A stretch of 61,225 bases of DNA from a virus. This document shows positions 32,036 through 42,529 of the stretch, one piece after another (within the stretch, counting starts at the first letter, position 1; each line of letters starts with the position of its first letter). The position numbers were made by a program, and so were the translations under genes. The stretch is from the IMG/VR virus record IMGVR_UViG_3300047445_000109, positions 1 through 61,225 of that record, one strand, 5' to 3'. Below the pieces are notes generated by a model, which saw nothing but the letters and a program-made list of their open reading frames with translations, was not told where the DNA came from and made no database searches.

Positions 32036-33497
32036 TGATGCCGTCACAGGCTACAAGTACCACTTCGGTATTCACATGGGCCTGTCGCGTGGCCCGCTCG
32101 ATGCGGTCACGGAAATTCGCGTAGGCGACAAGACCGCATGGACGGGCTTCACGACCGACACCGGCCCACTGGACGTGCGTGCGCCTGACCTGTTCGGCGG
32201 CGACAAGCAGGAAGGCGGCATCGACGGCACTGGCGTGATCATGATGGGCAAGTCGGATCAGGTGGCCGACCCCGGACTCGTCTCGATGCTCGGCCACGCG
32301 CTTCCCGGCTTCCGCCGCATGGCGACCTACTTCTTCAACGGTGCCATCGCATCGAACTCGCCATACCCGAAGCCGTGGAAGTTCCGCGTGGTGCGCGCAC
32401 TGAAGGGCTGGGACGGCGACGTGTGGTATCCAGAGAAGTGCGTGATCGACCTTCAGGGTGATCCGATCATCAACGAACTCGGCTTCCCGCAGATCGGCAG
32501 CGGCGCAATCAAGGCCATGAACCCGGCGCACATCATCTACGAGCTGCTGACCAACCGCGAGTGGGGCCGTGGCCTGCCAGCGAGCGCGCTGAACCTCGCG
32601 TCGTTCGCCGCCGCTGCCGACACGCTGTTCGACGAGGGCTTCGGTCTGTGCCTGCGCTGGAACCGCCGCGACTCGCTCGAATCGTTCCTGCAATCGGTGG
32701 CCGACCACATCGGTGCCGTGCTGTACTCTGACCGTTCAACCGCGCAGCTCACACTGAAGCTGATCCGCCTGGACTACGACCCGAAGACGCTGCCGATCTA
32801 CGACGTGAGTTCGGGCATGTTGGACATCCGCGAGTCGAACGTGTCCGCTCTCGGCCCGGCAGTGAACGAGATCGTGGTCGAATACTTCGATCCGGTCAGC
32901 GCGAAGGTGCGCACTGTCGCCAACCAGAACATCGCATCGTTGCAGGCCACGAAGGGCGTGTTCAACTCGCTGAAGAAGACCTACAACGGCGTCTCGACAT
33001 CTGCCTTGGCCCTGCGCCTCGCCCAGCGCGATCTCCGCACGCACGCAATGGCGCTGCGCAAGTTCACCATGACCTTCGACCGCCGCGCCTGGAAGGTTGC
33101 GCCGGGCAGCGTCATGCGCATCAGCGATCCGGTGCGCGGCATCAACGACGTGATCGTGCGCGTGGGCCGCATTGAGGACGGCACGCTGACCGATGGCACG
33201 ATCACCATCACCGCCGTGCAGGACGTGTTCGCGCTGCCGAACGCATCGTTCATCGCCAACGAGCCGCCGAATTGGGTCAAGCCGAACAACAAGCCGACGC
33301 TGAAGGAGCACCGCGCATTCGAGGTGCCGTACTTCCTGCTGAACCAGACGATGCGCCCTGCGGACTTTGCGATCCTGCCGGAAGACGCGGGCTTCCTCGG
33401 CACCGTGGTCGCCAAGCCTTCCGACCTCTCCCTGGCCTACAACATCTTCGTGAAGAACGGCCCGGCCACTCCTGACGAACAACCGCCTACACCATGA
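32019..33497 (+). CDS. Central tail hub protein, gpJ N-terminal-like
   Basis: The 492-residue protein is comparable to the N-terminal hub part of lambda gpJ: it begins GKKGSDAVTGYKYHFGIHMG and contains the region NPAHIIYELLTNREWGRGLPASALN and DTLFDEGFGLCLRWNRRDSLESFLQSVADHIGA typical of such hubs. In lambda, hub and receptor-binding parts form one chain; here the chain ends early and separate genes follow. GAGGTGAG precedes the start inside the previous gene. Confidence 0.82.
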   Translation: MGKKGSDAVTGYKYHFGIHMGLSRGPLDAVTEIRVGDKTAWTGFTTDTGPLDVRAPDLFGGDKQEGGIDGTGVIMMGKSDQVADPGLVSMLGHALPGFRRMATYFFNGAIASNSPYPKPWKFRVVRALKGWDGDVWYPEKCVIDLQGDPIINELGFPQIGSGAIKAMNPAHIIYELLTNREWGRGLPASALNLASFAAAADTLFDEGFGLCLRWNRRDSLESFLQSVADHIGAVLYSDRSTAQLTLKLIRLDYDPKTLPIYDVSSGMLDIRESNVSALGPAVNEIVVEYFDPVSAKVRTVANQNIASLQATKGVFNSLKKTYNGVSTSALALRLAQRDLRTHAMALRKFTMTFDRRAWKVAPGSVMRISDPVRGINDVIVRVGRIEDGTLTDGTITITAVQDVFALPNASFIANEPPNWVKPNNKPTLKEHRAFEVPYFLLNQTMRPADFAILPEDAGFLGTVVAKPSDLSLAYNIFVKNGPATPDEQPPTP

Positions 33498-35398
33498 GCA
33501 ACGCAGACTACGAAAACAAAGGCTACGGCTCCTTCGCTTCGTTCGTGAAGACGGACGCGACGTACAGCTTCCTCGACTCCACCATCGAGTACACCGACTT
33601 CAACTTCGCCGTCACCGACGCGATCCAGCCGGGCATGGCCGCGCTGTGGGACGACGAGATTATCCGCATCGAGACGGTCGGCATTCGCACCTTCACGTGC
33701 AAGCGTGGCTGCGCCGATACCGTGCCGACCGCGCACGACGCTGGCTCGCTGATCTGGATCATGAGCGGCGCTGTCGGCAGCGACAAGGTGGAACGCAGTG
33801 CAGGTGAAACCGTGGCCGTGAAGGACTCGCCCTACACCATCGGCGGCGGCTCCATGCCGATCTCCGTGGCCGCGCCGGACGAGGTGACGTTCAACTGGCG
33901 CTTCTTCCGCCCGTATCCGCCAGCGCAGATGAAGGCCAACACCGCAGCGTGGTATAGCGGCGCGGCCATCAACGACAGCACCGGCAGCATGAACCTGACC
34001 TGGGTTGACCGCAATCGCGTCACGCAGGCCGACCAGCTTCTCGGCCACAACGACGGGCAGATGGAGCCGGAAGCCGGGACGACTTACGTGCTGCGCATCT
34101 ACAAGCCGGACGGCACGCTGCTGCGCACGGAGCCGGGCATTCGCGGCAACTCGTTCATGTACCAGCACGCCAAGGCGCTGAAGGACTTCGGCTATCCGTC
34201 GAGCGCGGTGGACGGCTTCGCCACCTTCGTCGCCGAACGCGACACGTTCCAGTCGTACACCGGCTACGTGATCCCCATGCACGTCGAGCCGAGCGCGTCG
34301 GCGATCACGCCCGTGTGGAATGACTTCTGGCAGCTCGTGATCGAGACGCCTTACGTGTACAACGCACGCCACGGCTACGGTCTGAACGAAGGGCGCGGAC
34401 TCGCCATGGCCGCCCGGCCTTCCGACCGCATGAGCGACGGCTACAACCTGTGCTGGCACTGGTGGACTACCGAGAACCAAGGCACGGAAGAAGACCCGGT
34501 GTGGGTTCAGGTTGAGCACAACGCGGTGCTCGCTACCGGCGACTACTCGCCATGGTTCACCCTGGAATTCGGCATCACGGAATTGGAGACGACGGTGAAC
34601 GTGGCCGCGACCTCACTGTGGGACGGCGTGCGCATTCCCGACATCGGCTCCCTGGTCGGCAAGATCGCGCTGATCAACGAAGAGCTGGTGATCTTCAAAG
34701 AGCTGCACGGCGACGTGTACACGATTGGTCGCGGTGTTGGCGACACGATCCCCGCACGGCACATCGCGGGAACCGGCGTGGTCATGTTCGACTCCGTTAG
34801 CGTGGTCGATCCTTCGGCGCACGTGGTCGGCGAGCAGGTGGACTTCCGCTTCCAGCCGCTCACGTATGGCTCGCTGCCCGACATCAACACGCTCCCGGCG
34901 CGCAACGTCCTGCACTACAACAGCCGCGCACTGCGGCCCTACAACGTCGGCCAGCTCGTCGTCGGCGGTCGCCCATGGTACGAAGAGCATCAGGTCACGT
35001 CCGGCCAAGCGCTGCCGATCTCCTGGGCGTGGCGCAACCGCGTGACGCAAGGCGCGAACACCTACGACCACGCCTACCCGACGATCCCGCCAGAGGCCGG
35101 TGCTGAAGTCGTCGTCGAGTTCTACTACGAGACGCCATCGCCGACGCCGGGCAACCCGCCCATCGAGCATCCGCTGCGCGCCACCTACGTGACGCCGCAG
35201 ACTGTTGGCGGTGTCGTGCAGGACGGCTTCTACAGCTACCCGTATGCGTTCGCCCAGGCTGACGGCGATGTCGCTGGCCGCGCCCTCGGCATCTGTGGCA
35301 CGGTCGTGATCTACTGCCGCATCATGGCGATCCGCGAGGGCTACAGCTCGTGGCAGAACTACCGCATTCCGATCCGCGTCCCATCTTATCCTTGCTGA
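33494..35398 (+). CDS. Tail tip protein with two copies of a repeat module
   Basis: The 634-residue protein has two related modules of roughly 250 residues. Each begins with a segment like DDEIIRIETVGIRTFTCKRG-C-ADTVPTAH and continues to RPYPPAQMKAN...W and a W-x2-R-x-R motif. The second copy (about residues 355-634) is more divergent. The following gene has two more copies. Probably a multi-domain collar or fibre at the tip. It overlaps the hub by four bases. Confidence 0.7.
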   Translation: MSNADYENKGYGSFASFVKTDATYSFLDSTIEYTDFNFAVTDAIQPGMAALWDDEIIRIETVGIRTFTCKRGCADTVPTAHDAGSLIWIMSGAVGSDKVERSAGETVAVKDSPYTIGGGSMPISVAAPDEVTFNWRFFRPYPPAQMKANTAAWYSGAAINDSTGSMNLTWVDRNRVTQADQLLGHNDGQMEPEAGTTYVLRIYKPDGTLLRTEPGIRGNSFMYQHAKALKDFGYPSSAVDGFATFVAERDTFQSYTGYVIPMHVEPSASAITPVWNDFWQLVIETPYVYNARHGYGLNEGRGLAMAARPSDRMSDGYNLCWHWWTTENQGTEEDPVWVQVEHNAVLATGDYSPWFTLEFGITELETTVNVAATSLWDGVRIPDIGSLVGKIALINEELVIFKELHGDVYTIGRGVGDTIPARHIAGTGVVMFDSVSVVDPSAHVVGEQVDFRFQPLTYGSLPDINTLPARNVLHYNSRALRPYNVGQLVVGGRPWYEEHQVTSGQALPISWAWRNRVTQGANTYDHAYPTIPPEAGAEVVVEFYYETPSPTPGNPPIEHPLRATYVTPQTVGGVVQDGFYSYPYAFAQADGDVAGRALGICGTVVIYCRIMAIREGYSSWQNYRIPIRVPSYPC

Positions 35399-35402
35399 CC
35401 CC

Positions 35403-37832
35403 ATGGCGAACACAGACTACAAAGCATCCGGCACCGTCCCGGCCTCGCACTTCACGCCGCTGGCCGAGCTGAACGCGGGCGTCGATTACCTCGACCACGA
35501 CATCCCGCTTGGCCGCACGAACTTCCCGTCCATCGACTCGCTGAAGATTGGCATGGCGTGCTTGTGCGACGACGAGTTCATGCAGCTCACCGGCATCACG
35601 TCAACCGGCGTCACCGTCAAGCGCGGTTGCGCGGACACCGTGCCTGCGCAGCACGGCCCTGGCGCGCTGATCTGGTTCTTCGATAACACGATGGTCGGCA
35701 CCGATGCCGTCGAGCGCAGCGCTGGCGAGACGAACGCGGTCAAGTACAGCCCGTACACCATCGGCGGCGGCAACTATCCAATCGCCCTGTCGGAGATCGA
35801 CAGCGTGACCTACAACTACCGCTTCTACCGGCCTTACCCGCCCGGCCAGATGAAGGCCAACAGTCAGCGCTGGTGGATCGAACAGACGCTCACCGCGAAC
35901 GCGCCTAACCTGCTGCTCACATGGACGCACCGCTCGCGCATCATTGAGGCCGACCAGCTCGTCGATCACGACGTAACGAACATCGGGCCTGAATCCGGCA
36001 CGACCTACACGGCGCGCATCTATGACGGCAAAGGCACGCTGCGTCGCACCGTCACCGGCATCATGAGCACGATCTACGACAAGTACGGCGACTTGATCCC
36101 GCCGTCGTGGAACTACACGTGGCAGCAGGCCATGGACGACTTCGGCTTCGAGAACCCGACCGAGGCGGAAATACTTGTGCCGGGCTACATCGACTTCTGC
36201 TCGACCCGCGATGGCTTCGACTCGTGGCAGAACTACCGTATCAATCTGAAGGTGGACAGCCAAGGCTTCTTCCTGAAGGTCGCGCAGCTCGCGGAGCTGG
36301 CCGCGCAGACGACCGCCGACGATCCGAACACGCCGTCGTTGAACCCCAGCCTGTTTGAAGGTCAGCTCGGCCAGATCGTCGCCCAGGCTCCCGGCCCGGA
36401 CTTGGACGACGGCTCGATTGGCGCGGACGGTATGTTCGTGAACCAGCTCGCGCAAGGTGCAGGCCAAGAGACGAACTTCTACACGCCGCTGAACCGCAAC
36501 CTGTTTGAAGCGCCGTATGCGTTCATGGCCCTGCACGCCGACTCGCCAGAGCAGCACATGCTGATCACCGTGGCCGCACGCCCGTCCGACCGCCTGACCG
36601 ACACGCACGACATCTGGACGCGCTACGACTGGCCTACCGGCACCGGCAACGCGCTGTCGTACTCGAAGGTGGCCGACCCGCTGTTCACGCCATGGGCCAC
36701 GGTGAAGACGGCCATCAAGCAGCTCGACACGCGCATCGACTTCGACAAGACCTCGCTGGTCGATGGTGTGACGTTCGACGATCTGCGTGTCGGCCAAGTC
36801 GCCCTGGTGGGAGCCGAGATGATCCGCATCGACGGGATCGACGAAACCGGCATCACGATTGCACGCGGCTGCTACGACACGATCCCCGCGCTGCACGGCG
36901 TCGGCGCTCGCGTGTGGTTCTACGGCGCGCAATACGGTCACGACCGCACCGCATACCCGGAGCGCATCGTCAGCGGCGTGCTGGGCGGCGCGGTGCAGGT
37001 GAAGATGCGGCCAAGCGTGTACGGCCCGCCGCTCGATCTGAAGGACGTGCCAACCGACCGGCTGCAAACCCGCACGCGCTCGATGCGTCCTTATCCGCCT
37101 GGACAAGTGAAGGCGAACGGCCAACCGTGGTTCAAGGGTGCGCAAGTGACCGCAGGCTCGCCGCTGGAACTGACCTGGGTTCACCGCCACCGCACCGCAC
37201 AGTCGTGGAACTGCGTTGACCACAATGCCGCCGACCAGGGCGCGGAAGAAGCGCAAAAATACCGGCTCAAAATCAGCGTGTGGGTCAAGCCGAAAGTCGG
37301 CGCTGCATACGAGGTGCTGATCCGCGAACAGATCGTGGACGGAACCAGCTTCACCTACACCTACGACATGGCGAAGATCGACGGCTACCGTGCGGGCGCG
37401 GCGCTCGGCGTATGCGGCACTGTAACGGTCGGCATCCAGCTCTCGACGGTGCGCTACGACCTCGACTCGTGGCAGTTCTACGTGATCCCTGTCGGCCTGC
37501 CGTCGTACAAATGCCCGCCCGGACAACACCCTGGCGGCGGCCAGCTCCCGCCCGGCACCGGCTGGGGGAATGGCGACACCACTGACGACACTCCGGGCGG
37601 TCAGACGCCGGGCGGGTACAATCCTGGCGACGGCCAAGACCCGTCCGACAATGCAGGAGGCGACAACGGCACCGGCCCGCCAGCACCACCGATTGTGCCG
37701 CCTGAATGGCCCGATCCGGTTGATCCTCCACCGATTGACCCGAACGATCCTAACCCGTCACTGGCCGCCCATTGGGACTTGAATTGGGATAGGCATTGGG
37801 ACGCATACACCAAAGACAACACAGGGAATTGA
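35403..37832 (+). CDS. Tail tip protein, paralogue with two more repeat modules and Pro/Gly tail
   Basis: The 809-residue paralogue of the preceding protein. It carries modules at about residues 30-300 and 430-700, each with RGC-x-DT-[IV]-PA-x-H and RPYPPGQ-[MV]-KAN. Between them is a linker, and the C-terminus (about 700-809) is a Pro/Gly/Asp-rich disordered stretch ending in an aromatic WDLNWDRHWD motif. The C-terminal tail could anchor the fibres encoded downstream. The start lies five bases after the preceding stop. Confidence 0.7.
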   Translation: MANTDYKASGTVPASHFTPLAELNAGVDYLDHDIPLGRTNFPSIDSLKIGMACLCDDEFMQLTGITSTGVTVKRGCADTVPAQHGPGALIWFFDNTMVGTDAVERSAGETNAVKYSPYTIGGGNYPIALSEIDSVTYNYRFYRPYPPGQMKANSQRWWIEQTLTANAPNLLLTWTHRSRIIEADQLVDHDVTNIGPESGTTYTARIYDGKGTLRRTVTGIMSTIYDKYGDLIPPSWNYTWQQAMDDFGFENPTEAEILVPGYIDFCSTRDGFDSWQNYRINLKVDSQGFFLKVAQLAELAAQTTADDPNTPSLNPSLFEGQLGQIVAQAPGPDLDDGSIGADGMFVNQLAQGAGQETNFYTPLNRNLFEAPYAFMALHADSPEQHMLITVAARPSDRLTDTHDIWTRYDWPTGTGNALSYSKVADPLFTPWATVKTAIKQLDTRIDFDKTSLVDGVTFDDLRVGQVALVGAEMIRIDGIDETGITIARGCYDTIPALHGVGARVWFYGAQYGHDRTAYPERIVSGVLGGAVQVKMRPSVYGPPLDLKDVPTDRLQTRTRSMRPYPPGQVKANGQPWFKGAQVTAGSPLELTWVHRHRTAQSWNCVDHNAADQGAEEAQKYRLKISVWVKPKVGAAYEVLIREQIVDGTSFTYTYDMAKIDGYRAGAALGVCGTVTVGIQLSTVRYDLDSWQFYVIPVGLPSYKCPPGQHPGGGQLPPGTGWGNGDTTDDTPGGQTPGGYNPGDGQDPSDNAGGDNGTGPPAPPIVPPEWPDPVDPPPIDPNDPNPSLAAHWDLNWDRHWDAYTKDNTGN

Positions 37833-37833
37833 C

Positions 37834-38568
37834 ATGGCACGACACGAATCATCACGTTGGAAATTGAGCTACGGCTGGCTGCGCGGCGAGGACTGGTGGG
37901 GTGATCCAGTCTCGAACAACTTCTCGCTGATCGACTTGCTGCTGCATCCGTTCGTCGAGACGATGTTCGACACCGCGCCGCCGATCATCCCCACGGTCGG
38001 CCTGTGCTACATCATCGGCGCGAACGCGACCGGCGACTGGACGGGCAAGGAAGACAACCTCGCCGTGTACACCGAATTCGGCTGGCTGTTCTGCAAGCCG
38101 CTGGTGCGCGGCATCCGCGTCGGCTCCGCTGCGCCTGCTGGCTGGTTCTTCTGGAACGGCACCGAATGGACGGACGAAAAGAATGTCGTGCCTGACCCGC
38201 CACCGCTGCAAGGCCAGCGCTACGACGTGCTCTTCTCGGTCGGCTACGACGCGGAGCCGCTTGAGACGCTTGGCGGCGTGGCGCTGCCGCAGGACATGCT
38301 GCTGCGCGCCGATGGCGTGGACTGCGTTGGTCGCTGCAAGGACGCGCCAGCATTCGCCGTGGACATCGGCATCATGCGCAACTACACCGACCAAGTGGGC
38401 ATCATCCACTTCATCCCAGGCTCCATTGAAGCGACGTTCACGGTGGACGGCGACAAGGCGTTCGCACGCGGTCAGGTTATCAGCTTCGACATGCCTGCGC
38501 TCTTGCCGGACTTCTGGCGCAACTACGGCGCGACGCTGCGCCTGATCCTGATGGGGGCGACGACATGA
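37834..38568 (+). CDS. Tail fibre/receptor-binding protein, DUF2793-like
   Basis: The 244-residue protein resembles DUF2793 tail proteins (segments VGLCYIIGANATGDWTGKEDNLAVY and GWLFCKPLVRGIRVG...AAPAGWFFWNG). These often bind cell-surface sugars. It begins the receptor-binding cassette and overlaps the next gene by four bases. GGGAA lies before the ATG. Confidence 0.72.
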   Translation: MARHESSRWKLSYGWLRGEDWWGDPVSNNFSLIDLLLHPFVETMFDTAPPIIPTVGLCYIIGANATGDWTGKEDNLAVYTEFGWLFCKPLVRGIRVGSAAPAGWFFWNGTEWTDEKNVVPDPPPLQGQRYDVLFSVGYDAEPLETLGGVALPQDMLLRADGVDCVGRCKDAPAFAVDIGIMRNYTDQVGIIHFIPGSIEATFTVDGDKAFARGQVISFDMPALLPDFWRNYGATLRLILMGATT

Positions 38569-39569
38569 CCGCGACATTCATTGACGGCTTTGAAGAGTTC
38601 AGCGGCAGCGGTTCGCCTACGCCGCTCTTGCAGCGCGCCGAGTGGACGGCCAGTGGCACGCTCACCATCGTCCAGGGTCGGTCTTCCGTGGCAGGCTCCG
38701 CAGCGCTGGGCGGCGGCAACGGCTCCGTGGAGCGGGCCTTCCCGTGGACGGGCGACAGGTTCAGCACCGGCTGCGCATTCCAGTTCAGCGCACGTGGCTC
38801 GATCATGCGCCTGCAACTCGGCGCTGCCGTGATCCAGCTTTGGGCCAATGAGTTGACAGGGACGCCGATGCTTAACGCGGCACCGGGCGGCGCGCTGCCG
38901 ACCATCAACCGCTGGTACTACTACGAGCTGCGTGTAAGTCGTTCTACAGGGACGTGCGAGCTTTGGATCAACAACAAGTTCGACTCGTCCATCGTGTTGC
39001 CGGACGGCGCGACATCGGCCACGGCGGCAGTCGTGCGCCTGGGCTGGCAAGACCCGACGACCTACCGCCCTGCCGCTGGAATGCTGCCGCGTGCGGACAC
39101 CGGCACGAAGTTCATTGACGACTTCTACGCCCGCGACGGCGACGCCATCGGCCCGATTGTCGTCACCACGCGCTTCCCCGACATCGACCAGCACGTCGAA
39201 TGGTTCAAGGCCAGCGCAGAGCTGTCGCACGCGGCCTCGCTGTCCCAGCATCCGCCTGATCCGCTGGACTCCTACGTGGCGAGCGACACCATAGGCAAGG
39301 AGGATCGCTTCTTGTCGAACCTCGCGCTGCCGAACACGAACGGCGTGCTCGCCACCGGCATCGTGGTCATGGCGCGCAAGGCTCCAACGCTCAACGCGAA
39401 GCTGGGCGTCTTCATGGGCGGCAATGCTGGCGCGGTGGCAGCGCGCAGCGACGTGCGCACCGTGGAATCGGATTGGCGCACGCAGTATGTGATGTTCGAG
39501 CCAGTCGGCGGCGACACGAAGGCGGGCATCGAAGCATCGGAATTCGGCATCAACGTAACAGCACCTTAA
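38565..39569 (+). CDS. Receptor-binding cassette paralogue 1 (LamG-like scaffold)
   Basis: The 334-residue protein has a concanavalin/LamG-like first half (WYYYELRVSRSTGTCELWINNKFDSS is the diagnostic pattern) and a second beta-rich module beginning after IGPIVVTTRFPD and ending ASEFGINVTAP. The same two-part scaffold recurs in the next three genes; here there is no propeller insertion. Likely a trimeric or layered fibre component; the ligand is unknown. Confidence 0.7.
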   Translation: MTATFIDGFEEFSGSGSPTPLLQRAEWTASGTLTIVQGRSSVAGSAALGGGNGSVERAFPWTGDRFSTGCAFQFSARGSIMRLQLGAAVIQLWANELTGTPMLNAAPGGALPTINRWYYYELRVSRSTGTCELWINNKFDSSIVLPDGATSATAAVVRLGWQDPTTYRPAAGMLPRADTGTKFIDDFYARDGDAIGPIVVTTRFPDIDQHVEWFKASAELSHAASLSQHPPDPLDSYVASDTIGKEDRFLSNLALPNTNGVLATGIVVMARKAPTLNAKLGVFMGGNAGAVAARSDVRTVESDWRTQYVMFEPVGGDTKAGIEASEFGINVTAP

Positions 39570-39581
39570 AAGGAAAACGAT

Positions 39582-41486
39582 ATGAGCATCAAACACATTG
39601 ACGGCTTCGACCAGTACCAGGGCCAAAGCGATCAAGACCTTTTGGCCTCGCTGGCTGGCGCGGGCTACGTCTGCACCACCGGCCTCGACATCGTGCCGGG
39701 CCGCAAGGAGGGCGGCTTCGCGTTGGAGCTGCAAGTGATCGCGGGCGCTGCCGGTGATTCGTGGTCGCCGCGCACGAACAACGCGAAGAACAAGCTGAAC
39801 GGCGCGGTCGTGTCGGCCACTGGCCGCTTCGTGGCTGTCGGCGACAGCGGCACCGCGATCTACAGCGATGACCTGAATACCTTCCTGCCGCTGATCATGG
39901 GCGTGGCCGACAACCTGCGCGATGTCCAGTGGGGCAACGGCGTGTTCATTGCGGTAGGTGCGAGCAGCACGATCCTGCGCTCGACGGACGGCAAGAACTT
40001 CGCGCCGATCACCGCACCGACTGCGGCCATCAACCTGCTGTCCGTGGAGACTGACGGCACCGGCAAGTGGATGGCGGTCGGTGCAACAAGCAGCGCGGCG
40101 GGCGCGATCTTCACTTCGACCGACGACGGCCTCACGTGGACGGCAGTGGCCGGTGCGGACGCGGGCGACAAGGTTCTCAACGACGTGGCGTATGGCGGCG
40201 GCACCTGGGTCATTGTCGGCGTCACTGGCCGCGTGATCACCACGCAGAACTTGACCGCCTTCACGCAGCGCGCATCCGGCACCACCGACAACATCACTGC
40301 CGTGGAAGTCAGCGACGCGGGCCACTGGTTCTTGGCCGCGACGAACGATCTGCGCCGCTCGATCAACGACGGTGTGACCTGGGCGTCGGCGGCTGTGAAC
40401 ATCGTGTCGGGGAACCTCAACGCGCTGGCCTTCTCCGATGGCCGCTGGATCGCAGTGAGCGGCAGCGGCGAGATCAGCATGTCGGACGACGAGGATACTT
40501 GGACGGCGGCCAGCGTGATCGGCGGCGGCATCGGTCTGAATGACGTGTTCGCGCTGCACAGCGGGCAAACTGGCTGGGTCGCAGTCGGCGACGTGCCGAC
40601 AGCGCCGGGCAGCACCGCCGCGATCTACGTGTCGCTGGCACCGCCGACCACCATCAAGCGCACCTACACCGTGACCGGCAACAAGTTCACTGTGGGCTGG
40701 TGCCATCGCGCTACCGCACGCGGGCGTGTGCTGTCGGTGAAGGACGTACTGGACATGGACTGGCCCGCACAGATCGACCTGACGCCGACTGGCGGCGCTG
40801 TGGTGCACGGCGTTGCGATCCCGGCGCGCAACATCGACTACTACTACGAGCTGGTGATCGACAAAACCGCCATGACCGCAGACCTGTGGATCAACAACAC
40901 GCTCGACGTGTCGTGCACGCTGCCTGCCGGGACTGACACGAAGACCTCGTTCGAGGTGACGTGGATGTCGGAGAACGGCGCTGTGACCCGCCTGGACGAC
41001 TTCTACATGGTGGACGACTCCACCGCTGGCGGCGCGGAGATCGTTGACCGCATCGGGCCGATCCAGATTCCGCTGCGCCTGCCGACTGCCGACACGGCCA
41101 CCGCCGAGTGGGTCACTGCATCCGGCTCCGCGCACTGGCCGATGATCGGCCTGCTGCCGCCAAGCGACGCATCGTATGTTCGCAGCGGCACGTCCGGCAA
41201 GAAGGACTTGTACACGTCCGACACGCCGCTGCCGGATGGCGCTGGCACGACGCTGCCGATCATCGCCGTGGGCGTCGTCGCGCTCGCGCTGAAAGGCGAC
41301 ATCGACAACCGCCAGCTCGGCCTGCTGGTCGGCCCGAATGGCGCGACGCAGAAGGAGGTTGTCGATACCGCCCTCTCGACCGTGCCAGAATACAGCTTTG
41401 CAGTGTTCGAGAAAGCGCCGGGCGACGTGGCCTGGGACGCGACGAATACCGTATCAACCCCGTTCGGCATTGCCGTTCGCCCGTAA
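39582..41486 (+). CDS. Receptor-binding cassette paralogue 2: LamG scaffold with beta-propeller insertion near the N-terminus
   Basis: The 634-residue protein opens with the cassette signature HIDGFDQYQ, is then interrupted at about residues 60-350 by a propeller of Asp-box/BNR-type blades (FTSTDDGLTW, RRSINDGVTW, SMSDDEDTW), then resumes the LamG half (YYYELVIDKTAMTADLWINN) and the second module ending TPFGIAVRP. Propellers of this kind bind or cleave glycans. No sialidase catalytic set (RIP motif, arginine triad) is evident, so binding is more likely. Confidence 0.72.
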   Translation: MSIKHIDGFDQYQGQSDQDLLASLAGAGYVCTTGLDIVPGRKEGGFALELQVIAGAAGDSWSPRTNNAKNKLNGAVVSATGRFVAVGDSGTAIYSDDLNTFLPLIMGVADNLRDVQWGNGVFIAVGASSTILRSTDGKNFAPITAPTAAINLLSVETDGTGKWMAVGATSSAAGAIFTSTDDGLTWTAVAGADAGDKVLNDVAYGGGTWVIVGVTGRVITTQNLTAFTQRASGTTDNITAVEVSDAGHWFLAATNDLRRSINDGVTWASAAVNIVSGNLNALAFSDGRWIAVSGSGEISMSDDEDTWTAASVIGGGIGLNDVFALHSGQTGWVAVGDVPTAPGSTAAIYVSLAPPTTIKRTYTVTGNKFTVGWCHRATARGRVLSVKDVLDMDWPAQIDLTPTGGAVVHGVAIPARNIDYYYELVIDKTAMTADLWINNTLDVSCTLPAGTDTKTSFEVTWMSENGAVTRLDDFYMVDDSTAGGAEIVDRIGPIQIPLRLPTADTATAEWVTASGSAHWPMIGLLPPSDASYVRSGTSGKKDLYTSDTPLPDGAGTTLPIIAVGVVALALKGDIDNRQLGLLVGPNGATQKEVVDTALSTVPEYSFAVFEKAPGDVAWDATNTVSTPFGIAVRP

Positions 41487-41502
41487 TTGAAAGGAAAATA
41501 GA

Positions 41503-42516
41503 ATGGCTCTCAAAACCATGGACGGCTTCGACCAGTACGCCGCCAAGACTGAAACCGCTGCAAACATCACGTCCTACCTGCAAGCCGCTGGCTACGTGGT
41601 GAACAACGCGACCAACACCACCTTCAACATCGTTGACGGCCAGGACGCGAACTCGCTGGCACTGAAGATGACGATCACCGCAGGCTCGTCCACGCCGCCG
41701 TCGCTGTCCAAGACCATCAGCAGCGCTGGCAACATCGTGATCTTCGGCTACTCGTTCCGTGGTCAGACTTCGCGTATGCGCTTCGCTCGTATCGCGGGCG
41801 TGATCGACTTGGATTGGGACACCTCGACCGGCAAGATGAAGGTCGGCACGACGCTCGGCCAGGACGTGATCATCCTGAACGCCTACTGGTACATCGAGAT
41901 CGTCATCAACAAGACCACCGGCAAGGTGGACGTGTACGCAAACGACACGCTGCAACTCGAAGTCGATCTGCCGGGCGGCGTCGGCACCGACTACACGATC
42001 ACCTGGGGCATCACCGCCACGTCCTCGACCGCAGCGACCATCGAGATCGACGACTTCTACTGCGTGGACGATACGGGCGGCCAGAACAATGCGCGCCTCG
42101 GCCCGGTGCAGATCGTGACCCGTGCGCCGACCGCCGACGTGACGACGCAGTGGACGCCGGTAGGCGCGAGCGGTTCGCACTACTCGATCCTTGCGCAGCT
42201 CTCGCCGGGCGCATCGAACGCGCCGTACCTGCAAGCGAACGTGGACGGCAAGACCGACAAGTTCACCTCCAACGTGGTGCTGCCGAACGCGAACCAGATT
42301 TTCGCCGTGGCCCTGACCTCGTATGCGCGCAAGGGTGACTTGGACAACCGCCAGCTCGGCATGACCATCGGCACCACTGGCGGCGACGTGGAAGTGCAGG
42401 TCGCGCTCGACACCGCGTTCGGCTACAAGCAGGTGATCTTCGAGCAGGCACCGGGCGGCGCAACGTGGACGCAGAATCTCGTCGAGTCCTCGAACTTCGG
42501 CATCATCGCTCGATAA
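41503..42516 (+). CDS. Receptor-binding cassette paralogue 3 (uninterrupted scaffold)
   Basis: The 337-residue protein is the shortest clear version of the scaffold: TMDGFDQYA at the start, LamG-like WYIEIVINKTTGKVDVYANDT in the middle, then RLGPVQIVTRAPTADV and the end SSNFGIIAR. It is a useful reference for placing the propeller insertions in its neighbours. GAAAGGAAAA precedes the ATG. Confidence 0.7.
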   Translation: MALKTMDGFDQYAAKTETAANITSYLQAAGYVVNNATNTTFNIVDGQDANSLALKMTITAGSSTPPSLSKTISSAGNIVIFGYSFRGQTSRMRFARIAGVIDLDWDTSTGKMKVGTTLGQDVIILNAYWYIEIVINKTTGKVDVYANDTLQLEVDLPGGVGTDYTITWGITATSSTAATIEIDDFYCVDDTGGQNNARLGPVQIVTRAPTADVTTQWTPVGASGSHYSILAQLSPGASNAPYLQANVDGKTDKFTSNVVLPNANQIFAVALTSYARKGDLDNRQLGMTIGTTGGDVEVQVALDTAFGYKQVIFEQAPGGATWTQNLVESSNFGIIAR

Positions 42517-42529
42517 GAAAGGGAAGCAC

